From Methanobacteriota archaeon (GTDB lineage Archaea; Thermoplasmatota; Poseidoniia; Poseidoniales; Poseidoniaceae), in the NCBI GenBank assembly GCA_002726845.1, contig PBSP01000089.1, positions 1 through 20,416 of the forward strand: a DNA stretch of 20,416 bases. Reading direction: 5' to 3'. Positions 13,652-20,416 of this stretch are shown in pieces. The position numbers were made by a program, and so were the translations under genes. Every line of letters begins with the position of its first letter. Within the stretch, counting starts at the first letter, position 1. A model generated the notes under the pieces. That model worked only from the letters and a program-made list of their open reading frames with translations, did not search any database and was not told where the DNA came from.

Positions 13652-16600
13652 ATGTTGGGAAACAAGAATAAGAAAACGAAAACCGCAATGGGTGGAATCG
13701 GAATTGCCGTTCTGCTATGTGCTTTGATGGCCTTCATGCCAATGACAAGCCTAGTGGACAACACAGCAACCGATACTGTCAGCAACGCAGAGATCGTCTC
13801 AGAAGTAGACGATTTCTTCAAACTGCCAGCCACCATCGAACAAACGACCTATGAGTACGATGCCGCTCAGGAGCACCTGGGCATGAGGCAGTTGAACACA
13901 AAGGGATTCTACACTGAAGATGGCAGAATCGCACAGCTCACAAGTGATGAGCCAATGCATTACCTTGCCGACAGTGGTGCCTTTGAGGACATCAACCTCA
14001 ACATCATGGCAACGCCTGAAGGCTGGGAAGTGACAGAGAACATCTTCACCACAACCTTCGGTGCTGAACTCGCCTCTGGTGTAAGCATCCAAGCAAACCA
14101 ATTTGTCGATCCTATCGTTACTGGTTTGAACCCAATGCTCGTTACAATCGATGAGACCGGTACTTCTCCAATGCCGTACCATGCTGCACCAGCAATGGGC
14201 GATGTTGAAGTCGGCGGAAACGTCATTCGTTACCCGCTCGCTGACGGGTTTGCTATCGACTACGCTGTCGACACATCGCAAGTCAAGCAAAACCTCCTCA
14301 TCCAAGAGCGACCAGTTCTCGACGAGATGGCAGCGTACTTCGGAATGACAGAGACCATCCGTCTACCAATGGGATACGGCCTTTTCCTTGACGGCGTTCC
14401 ACTCGGCGAAGAGATCACCACAACACAAGGTGAACTGGAAATTCGCAACATGGAGTCCGGAGAATTGTTGGCTACGATCCCTGAACCTGTTGTCCTTGAA
14501 GAGGCTTCAACTGAGCCCTACATCGGAACCTACTTCATCCAAGTCTTTGGTCCGATGGTTCTTCTCACAACGGCCGTTGATTCGGATTGGTTGCTCTCTG
14601 AGGACCGAGCTTACCCGCTTGCTCTCGATCCAACCATTAAGGTCACAAGCGGAAACCGTGGTTACTGTTACGTATACTACGGTTACTGTTACAACAGCAC
14701 ATACGGTTACTTGTACCGCTACTACGGTTCCTACTACTACCTACCGTGGCACAAGTACACCTTCACAAGCAGCTCTGCTCTACCAAGCGGTGCTACCGTT
14801 GAAGAAGTCAACTGGAAGCAATACATCAACTACGGTTATGGAAGTTCATCTTCGACCAGCATTACAGCAAGAGTCCTCGAAGCATGTGGAACGGATGTCC
14901 GATACAACTACGGTATCACCTCCGCTTCCTGTTCAGGTTCGATTGCTGCGAACTTGCTTTCAGGCTCGAACTCCAACGCAAACGAGCGTAAGTTGATCTC
15001 TTCAATCGGTAACTCTGCCGCAGCAGGTACCTATTCCCAGGGTACTGGCTGGAAGACTGCTGAAATTTGCGACAACAACAACGCTGCAGGTACTGCTTGT
15101 TCCTCCTCAACAGGTTCCCACAACTACATCCTCAACGCTCAATCCAACTCTGGAACGGTGGGTATGGGTGCAGACATGACCTCAAGCATTTACATCTACA
15201 CACGATCATACAACTCCGGTGGCTCCAACAGCTATCTGGAAGTCATCTATTCCGGTGGTTCTGACACGGATGCCCCAACCTCGAGTCACGTGCCATACAC
15301 CGGTCTTACATCGTATGTCGAAGGTGAGCGAACGTTCTTCACCAAGTTGACTGACTTGTCTGGAATCGACACAACATCCACCAACGGTGTCAAGTTGTTT
15401 TACAGCATCAACAACGGAACATGGACTTCAGTAAGCGCTACGACCGTACAAAGTTGTGGCAGCACTGCGACGGACTGCCGATTCAAGGCAACCACCCCTG
15501 ATCTCAGCGCTGGCGACTACGTCGAATATTACTGGAAGTTCCAAGACCTCAACTCTGGAAGTAACGGAGCGAACGTCGGTTACGACCCAGTACCTCCTGC
15601 AAGCGCAACGAACCCATCCACATGGGCTCAAAGCAACGCACACTGGTTCTTTGTCGACGACGTCACGAATGCTGGAACAGCCAAGAAGTTCACCGTCCTA
15701 CAGACGGATGTTCACTCTGGCAGTTACTTCAGCCCACAAGGTTTCCACGACCGACAAATGACGTACTACGACCACAGCGATGAGTATCTCTTCGAGTGGG
15801 ACGTCTCCAACTGTGGAACAGGTAGTTACTCCTGTTTCTACTCGTCCTCTTACTACTTCTACTCACAGTGGAAGATGAGCTGGACAACATCGCCAAGCAG
15901 CGGTTACAACGGCTTTGGCGGAACACGAGAAGGAATGATGGAAATGCACCAAGGCGACGGAGGTTTCCTCGCCATCAGTGCAAAGAACGGTCCACAGATG
16001 AACCTCATTTTCCATTATGATTCATCAGGCAACGAGTGGGGAATGGTCGGTATCGGCGATTCAACTCCTGAAATCGAAACCGGAAAACTCGCTGGTGGAA
16101 CCGGTGCAACATCTGTTAGCACCTACGGTTACACAGCTGCGTACAACATCCCAATGTCCGGACTGGACATCACTGGAACTTTCGGTAAGTTCGACTGGAA
16201 CGGAACCTACAGCACATCGAAGGCCAACTGGCTCTGTGCCGGTACAAACGGGTTCTATTACTTCTACCGTTCCACATCGAGCAACGCTCGATGTTCCTCC
16301 GGTTACTACTACGCATACTCCTCCACCTACCGATGGAGTGGATTTGCACTCAGTGCCGGATATTACGGACGCATGGCATCCTCCGGTTCGACCACCTACA
16401 AGGTAGGAAACGTCGCACCAACTCCGGACACCAGCGCTCCAACAATGGACCACGGTGTTATGCGAGACTCGCACAGCAAGACTCGTACCTTCTCGTACAC
16501 AATTGCTGATGCTGGTGATCCACCATCAGGATTGAATGTAAACCAGACCATCGGTGAAGGGCCAACCCTGTACTACAGCGTGAACAACGGCACAGAAAAC

Positions 16601-19600
16601 TCGGTGTTGCTCAACCCTGTAGGCAAGCAGCGAAGCGAATGTGTCGATGCTGAGTGTCAGTGGTCTGCCGAAATCACGACCTTTGAGCGTGGCGATTACA
16701 TCACGTACCGTGCTCAATCTGTCGACACATCGACAGCATCTGGTGGTACCAACACGCAGAGCACATCGAGCAACAGCTTCGAAGTTGGAGACCCCAACAT
16801 GATGCTCATCGTTGAATGGCGAGACATGGGATACAACACTCAATACCTTTGTGATTACCAAGTCATCTTCTATGACGTCACCAACGAGATTGAGTTCAAG
16901 TACGATACTTCATGCAATGCATACTACGACTATGCTACGGTCGGATACATGGATCACACCCGAACCAAGGGTGACACCATGCGAAACCCAGGTGGTGGAT
17001 ACATGGCTGGAAACAACCCGCACACTGCCAACTTCCGTATTTCAACGGACGGTAACGACCATGGATACGAGACCTTCTCTGCAGGAATGAAATCCGTTAC
17101 TAACGCAGCTGAGGTAATCTCCGGATCCTCGAACGGTCGCCCAACAGGATACTACTGTTCGTACAGCTACTACTGGAACCAATTCAAGACCGGATGCAAC
17201 GCGAACATCGACCTACCATCTGGCTTCACGTTTGATTACTTCCAGAAGTCCTTCGACGGAGACGACAGCAACGACCGTCTACGAATCGGTCGACTGGGTT
17301 ACCTCTACATGATTGACAGTGGTTCAACAGCACTCGAGCGCGGTATCACAACATGGGGTAGCAACATGCCTGCATTGCCATACTCAAGCAACTCAGCAGC
17401 ACGAGCCGGAACCATCGCTCCGTGGTGGAGTTACTACAGCAGTTACTACTGTTACGACAACACGAACACAGATTGTGGCGTATACGTACGTGCCATGCCG
17501 TTTGAAGGCAAGGGTACGGATGTCGACAGCGATCTTGATTGTTCAGGCAACAACATCGAATGTATTTGGGACAACGAAGGTTCCCCGTACCGAATCAGCC
17601 CAAGCGGCGACTTCTTGTCCGTCAGCGGCGGCGACCTGACAATCGAGCCAGGCACCGTTATCCAGGTTGAACAGGGCAAGGGTATCTCCGTCGACGGTAC
17701 ATGTGATTCCGTTAAGGCATCCGGTAACTCGACCCATCACATCCTCTTCGAGGGTCAGAATGGTGCTGAGTGGAAGGGTCTTTCCTTCACAGACGATTGT
17801 GCAACAACCGGCGGAACCGATGACCGACACGTCTTCAGTTACGTCGATTTCAAGAACACAAGCACTGCTGCTATCTCCGCAGGCTCACGCCACGGCGATT
17901 ACAACGCATACTGTGCTGACAGTTCTGGTGGTACCCGACCGTGCTATTCCAACAACAATGTTGGAAACTTCACGCTCAGCCACGTCACCTTCACCAACGT
18001 CGAGACGGCCATCCGTCACGGCAGTGGACAAGGTACCGGCTTCACCATGAACGAATTCAGCATCAGCGGTGCAGATAAGGCTTGTATCAACCTACCTTCC
18101 AGCTCCGATGCTATGATCACAGAAGGTACGATGACCAACTGTAACACGGACGGAGAATCATGGGGTGGCGCTATCGTCAACTACCCAGGTTCAACCGGTG
18201 GAATGCTCCATGTTGAGAACGTAACCATCGAGAACGCATACGTCAACCTGATTGACACCGATCTCCAACATGTTACCATCTCCAACGTTACTGCAACCAT
18301 CACATCGGGAAGCCAACAGACAGGTACTGTTTTGGCATCCGATTTCGGTGTTGCAAGCGAAGTGAAATTGAACAACTTTGTTGCCGATGATTACTCAAGC
18401 GCATCCATTAACGCCCTCGGTCACATCAACATGACCGATGTCGACTGGGGAAGCGCTGATTTGACCATCGCACCTGGTGGATCCTCAAGCACAGCAAACG
18501 GACCATCTGGCGATCATGCAATCATGGACGATGTTACTGCAGGTGACATGCTCATCTATCGAATGCAGCCATCCATCTTTGCTGACGTTACAGCAGGTCA
18601 TATTGACTTCTCAGGTAACGCAATCACCACCGATGCAATGGTTGTCACCAACCTTGACTCCGGACGCTTCGGCGTTGCAGGTTGTGGATGGATTATCGAT
18701 GCTACGACCGTCGATGCTGACCGTTTGTACAGCAGTTGTTCAAGCAGCGCTGCTCCAAACACGATGATCTTCGATGGCGGTACATTGACACACACATCGA
18801 GCACAGATCATGCGGTCTATGCGCGAAACTCCAAGATGACACTCGGTAACTTCGGTATTACCAGCTCCAACGCTGGAGGCGGAACGGTCTACCTCGCTTA
18901 TGGTAGCTCCAACGCTGACATCCGACTTATTGAAGTCGACCAAAACGGCAACGATTGTGCCGACTCCAATGGAGATACCGGAGACTGTGATGTTTACACA
19001 TCAAGTTCAGCTGTCATCTATTATGGTGGACTTGCTGAACTCCGTGCCTACCGACTTGAAGCCGTCAACGGCGTTGTCACAGAAGTCGACAAGTCCGGTC
19101 ACGTTGTGAGTGCAAGCGTCGTCAACGGTGCTGGTTCCGAACTCTTTGAGGTTGGATCGCACATCACTGACAGCAACGGTGAGGCCGATGTATGGGTCAT
19201 CACCGGTGACAGCAACGGTAACACATACTCTGACCACAACCTACGTGCCTTTGGACCAGCGGGTCAAAACGAGACCACAACCAACGATGCATGGTACCCA
19301 AGCGGTGGATTCACCATCGGTGATTCATTTGCGCTCTTGTTGGAGCCCGCACCTGTGGATTTCAACGGAACCAACATGGATTGTGCATGGTTGGCTGCTT
19401 GGACCGATGCTGATACTGGAGCCGGTCTACCGACCAGCGGTACAACAGCCTCGGGACACACCATCTACGAATTCGACGGTACACCGATGACTTTGACTGA
19501 AGACCTCAACCTCAACGGTTGTGTTATCAAGCTCATGGGCGCTGTTTTGAAGGTTAAGTCAACCGCTACAAACACACCTGTCTTGACACTATCAAACGGT

Positions 19601-20416
19601 GGAAAGTTGGTTGTTGGTACGTCAAGCGTAGCAACTGGATCACTCCAGGCTGTTTCGTCAACCTACCCACTCCACATTGACATCCAAGATGGAACACTTG
19701 AGATTGACGGTGGTATCGTCCGTGACGTTGCACAAGACGCCACGACAGGCGCAGCGCTCTATGTTGGAGACGGTGCAACCCTCGTCATGAAGAATTCAGG
19801 AACGGTCTACGGATCATCCGCTACCTCCGATACAATGGCAACTGTCATGATTAACGGTGGTAGTGCTGACATCGATTCTTCGAGCATCATCAACGTAGGA
19901 AACACTGGTACCGCCCTCTGGGTTGAGCAAGCCAGTGGATCGTTCAGCAACGTTGCAGTACAGAATGCTGCTGTTGGTATCCAATCCTACAACGGTGCAC
20001 CGCAAATCGATGGATTCACCTCGACAGACAACACTGTCGGTGTAGACGTCTACGGTGGAATGAGTCTGCCAACCATCTACCGGTCCACGTCGCTCTCAGG
20101 CAAGTCCACTGGATGGCACACCTACGCCATCGACCTCAGTGCTTTCCTCGGAAGCGGTGACTACTTGCAAGTTGGTGCAAACACCATCTACGGTGGAGGA
20201 AACGCACACCCAACGTACAACTACGCATCAAGCAAGTATTACATGATGACCGACCGATGGAACATCGAGATCACTTACGATGGTGGAAGTGGTGAAGTTT
20301 CTGAGAACATCACCACACCTGACAAGAAAGGATACTATCCATGGGGAGCTAACGATCCGAAGTCAGGAAACGGAGCGGACACCTACGCCGGTGGTGAAGG
20401 TGGTGTTGCCTCGTGG
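13652..20416 (+). CDS. Giant secreted surface protein with parallel beta-helix (partial, open at right edge)
   Basis: The frame stays open from ATG 13652 to the last base: 2255 residues and no stop. A lysine-rich start (LGNKNKKTK) and a hydrophobic helix (about 12-32) form a signal peptide or anchor. Residues about 100-330 end in RAYPLALDPT and contain GNVIRYPLADGFAIDYAV, resembling the front module of large bacterial secreted proteins. Residues 365-535 resemble a DNRLRE-type stalk ending SYLEVIY. An Ig-like domain occurs twice (538-635 and 926-1035; YSxNNG, GDY). A nidogen-like beta segment follows the second copy (VEWRDM ... IEFKYD, 1051-1105), and a related but more diverged one may follow the first. 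Five Tyr/Cys-rich clusters interrupt residues 338-1275. From about 1325 to 2150, repeated short turns such as FTLSHVTFTNVETAI form a right-handed beta-helix. N-x-S/T sites are abundant. It is probably an adhesin or a carbohydrate- or particle-binding surface protein; the anchor lies beyond the window. Confidence 0.88.
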   Translation, partial: MLGNKNKKTKTAMGGIGIAVLLCALMAFMPMTSLVDNTATDTVSNAEIVSEVDDFFKLPATIEQTTYEYDAAQEHLGMRQLNTKGFYTEDGRIAQLTSDEPMHYLADSGAFEDINLNIMATPEGWEVTENIFTTTFGAELASGVSIQANQFVDPIVTGLNPMLVTIDETGTSPMPYHAAPAMGDVEVGGNVIRYPLADGFAIDYAVDTSQVKQNLLIQERPVLDEMAAYFGMTETIRLPMGYGLFLDGVPLGEEITTTQGELEIRNMESGELLATIPEPVVLEEASTEPYIGTYFIQVFGPMVLLTTAVDSDWLLSEDRAYPLALDPTIKVTSGNRGYCYVYYGYCYNSTYGYLYRYYGSYYYLPWHKYTFTSSSALPSGATVEEVNWKQYINYGYGSSSSTSITARVLEACGTDVRYNYGITSASCSGSIAANLLSGSNSNANERKLISSIGNSAAAGTYSQGTGWKTAEICDNNNAAGTACSSSTGSHNYILNAQSNSGTVGMGADMTSSIYIYTRSYNSGGSNSYLEVIYSGGSDTDAPTSSHVPYTGLTSYVEGERTFFTKLTDLSGIDTTSTNGVKLFYSINNGTWTSVSATTVQSCGSTATDCRFKATTPDLSAGDYVEYYWKFQDLNSGSNGANVGYDPVPPASATNPSTWAQSNAHWFFVDDVTNAGTAKKFTVLQTDVHSGSYFSPQGFHDRQMTYYDHSDEYLFEWDVSNCGTGSYSCFYSSSYYFYSQWKMSWTTSPSSGYNGFGGTREGMMEMHQGDGGFLAISAKNGPQMNLIFHYDSSGNEWGMVGIGDSTPEIETGKLAGGTGATSVSTYGYTAAYNIPMSGLDITGTFGKFDWNGTYSTSKANWLCAGTNGFYYFYRSTSSNARCSSGYYYAYSSTYRWSGFALSAGYYGRMASSGSTTYKVGNVAPTPDTSAPTMDHGVMRDSHSKTRTFSYTIADAGDPPSGLNVNQTIGEGPTLYYSVNNGTENSVLLNPVGKQRSECVDAECQWSAEITTFERGDYITYRAQSVDTSTASGGTNTQSTSSNSFEVGDPNMMLIVEWRDMGYNTQYLCDYQVIFYDVTNEIEFKYDTSCNAYYDYATVGYMDHTRTKGDTMRNPGGGYMAGNNPHTANFRISTDGNDHGYETFSAGMKSVTNAAEVISGSSNGRPTGYYCSYSYYWNQFKTGCNANIDLPSGFTFDYFQKSFDGDDSNDRLRIGRLGYLYMIDSGSTALERGITTWGSNMPALPYSSNSAARAGTIAPWWSYYSSYYCYDNTNTDCGVYVRAMPFEGKGTDVDSDLDCSGNNIECIWDNEGSPYRISPSGDFLSVSGGDLTIEPGTVIQVEQGKGISVDGTCDSVKASGNSTHHILFEGQNGAEWKGLSFTDDCATTGGTDDRHVFSYVDFKNTSTAAISAGSRHGDYNAYCADSSGGTRPCYSNNNVGNFTLSHVTFTNVETAIRHGSGQGTGFTMNEFSISGADKACINLPSSSDAMITEGTMTNCNTDGESWGGAIVNYPGSTGGMLHVENVTIENAYVNLIDTDLQHVTISNVTATITSGSQQTGTVLASDFGVASEVKLNNFVADDYSSASINALGHINMTDVDWGSADLTIAPGGSSSTANGPSGDHAIMDDVTAGDMLIYRMQPSIFADVTAGHIDFSGNAITTDAMVVTNLDSGRFGVAGCGWIIDATTVDADRLYSSCSSSAAPNTMIFDGGTLTHTSSTDHAVYARNSKMTLGNFGITSSNAGGGTVYLAYGSSNADIRLIEVDQNGNDCADSNGDTGDCDVYTSSSAVIYYGGLAELRAYRLEAVNGVVTEVDKSGHVVSASVVNGAGSELFEVGSHITDSNGEADVWVITGDSNGNTYSDHNLRAFGPAGQNETTTNDAWYPSGGFTIGDSFALLLEPAPVDFNGTNMDCAWLAAWTDADTGAGLPTSGTTASGHTIYEFDGTPMTLTEDLNLNGCVIKLMGAVLKVKSTATNTPVLTLSNGGKLVVGTSSVATGSLQAVSSTYPLHIDIQDGTLEIDGGIVRDVAQDATTGAALYVGDGATLVMKNSGTVYGSSATSDTMATVMINGGSADIDSSSIINVGNTGTALWVEQASGSFSNVAVQNAAVGIQSYNGAPQIDGFTSTDNTVGVDVYGGMSLPTIYRSTSLSGKSTGWHTYAIDLSAFLGSGDYLQVGANTIYGGGNAHPTYNYASSKYYMMTDRWNIEITYDGGSGEVSENITTPDKKGYYPWGANDPKSGNGADTYAGGEGGVASW
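14663..14749 (+). repeat. Tyr/Cys-rich cluster 1 within the giant protein
   Basis: Residues 338-366 contain 15 tyrosines and two cysteines (YCYVYYGYCY at 338-347, YRYYGSYYY at 355-363), ending in LPW. The cluster sits between the YPLALDPT module and the stalk-like domain. Confidence 0.7.
15263..15556 (+). repeat. Ig-like domain copy 1 in the giant protein
   Basis: Residues 538-635: DTDAPT, then FFTKLTDLSGI, LFYSINNGTW, a Cys pair (SCGSTATDC) and GDYVEYYWKFQD. The motif order matches copy 2 at residues 926-1035. Confidence 0.6.
15812..15871 (+). repeat. Tyr/Cys-rich cluster 2 within the giant protein
   Basis: Residues 721-740: a Cys at 721 and another at 728 precede FYSSSYYFYSQW. It is inserted in a beta-rich segment that begins YLFEWDVS and resumes KMSW. 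Confidence 0.65.
16235..16336 (+). repeat. Tyr/Cys-rich cluster 3 within the giant protein
   Basis: Residues 862-895: Cys862, then FYYFYRS, Cys881, then GYYYAYSSTYRW. The two cysteines bracket the first aromatic run, suggesting a disulfide-closed hairpin. Confidence 0.65.
16427..16756 (+). repeat. Ig-like domain copy 2 in the giant protein
   Basis: Residues 926-1035: DTSAPT, then TFSYTIADAGD, LYYSVNNGTE, a Cys pair (CVDAEC) and GDYITYRAQSVD. It aligns by motif order with copy 1 at 538-635, supporting an internal duplication. Confidence 0.6.
17150..17197 (+). repeat. Tyr/Cys-rich cluster 4 within the giant protein
   Basis: Residues 1167-1182: YYCSYSYYWNQF followed by TGC. The cysteines at 1169 and 1182 bracket the aromatic run. 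Confidence 0.65.
17423..17476 (+). repeat. Tyr/Cys-rich cluster 5 within the giant protein
   Basis: Residues 1258-1275: WWSYYSSYYCYDN followed by TDC. It lies shortly before the acidic TDVDSDLDC segment that precedes the beta-helix. Confidence 0.65.
17624..20101 (+). repeat. Parallel beta-helix region of the giant protein
   Basis: Residues about 1325-2150 show the short degenerate strand-turn rungs of right-handed beta-helices: DLTIEPGTVIQVEQGKGISV, WKGLSF, FTLSHVTFTNVETAI, KLNNFVADD and ADIDSSSIINVGNTGTALWV. The run is interrupted around 1825-1960 by SVVNGAGSELFEVGS and a DSNGEADVWVIT segment like those in other archaeal surface proteins. The rung count needs a structure model. Confidence 0.7.

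Noticed and set aside
13594..13836. Minus-strand frame covering the giant gene's promoter and signal peptide
   Set aside because: It overlaps the TATA box, the Shine-Dalgarno and a clear signal sequence on the plus strand.
13799..14305. 168-codon minus-strand frame inside the giant gene
   Set aside because: The plus frame is continuous through 20416 with coherent modules; the minus product has no recognisable pattern.
1..20416. CRISPR arrays, insertion sequences, integrase genes or attachment sites, including next to tRNA-Glu
   Set aside because: I see no regularly spaced direct repeats, transposase or integrase motifs, or duplicated tRNA 3' end; the tRNA is followed by an ordinary membrane-protein gene.

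Overview
The window reads as a stretch of archaeal chromosome, most likely from a marine Group II euryarchaeon (Candidatus Poseidoniales, Thermoplasmatota). The archaeal signs are a Nob1-type PIN/zinc-ribbon RNase, a tRNA-Glu without an encoded CCA, TATA-like boxes at a fixed distance from start codons, and a mix of apparently leaderless and Shine-Dalgarno starts. The placement in Poseidoniales rests on the combination of a membrane pyrophosphatase, TatA, lipobox proteins and very large beta-rich surface proteins at about 50% GC. No sequence search was possible, so the taxon is inference.

Left part (1-4763), compact housekeeping genes. It holds the last 63 codons of a proton-pumping pyrophosphatase, then a lipoprotein and an alpha/beta hydrolase in tandem. 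A glutaredoxin converges on the hydrolase, and an NADPH-dependent FMN reductase-like flavoprotein diverges from the glutaredoxin. tRNA-Glu(UUC) follows, then a DedA/YqaA-type membrane protein (minus), the rRNA-maturation nuclease Nob1 (plus), and TatA and a MoaD-like sulfur carrier (both minus). Genes abut or overlap by a few bases.

Middle part (4814-10017), a two-gene ABC transporter operon. A LolD/MacB-type ATPase is followed, through an unusual TTG start, by a 1501-residue FtsX-family permease that fuses two permease modules. Its first extracytoplasmic loop is about 660 residues long and may contain a beta-propeller-like insertion.

Right part (10018-20416), two consecutive surface-protein genes on the plus strand, each with its own TATA box and Shine-Dalgarno. 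The first encodes a 1050-residue acidic secreted protein anchored by one C-terminal membrane helix. A two-hairpin terminator and a 255-base AT-rich spacer follow it. The second is a giant protein, 2255 residues within the window and still open at the right edge. It has a signal anchor, a module resembling the front end of bacterial large secreted proteins, a duplicated Ig-like plus nidogen-like section studded with Tyr/Cys-rich clusters, and a long parallel beta-helix.

The most unusual observations are two. First, in both divergent gene pairs an AT-rich octamer ends exactly 21 nt before each of the two start codons; in one pair a single octamer serves both directions. Second, the giant protein carries recurring hyper-aromatic, Cys-containing clusters. 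The envelope theme (TatA, lipoprotein, ABC/FtsX, surface proteins) is clear, but a functional link between these genes is only inference.
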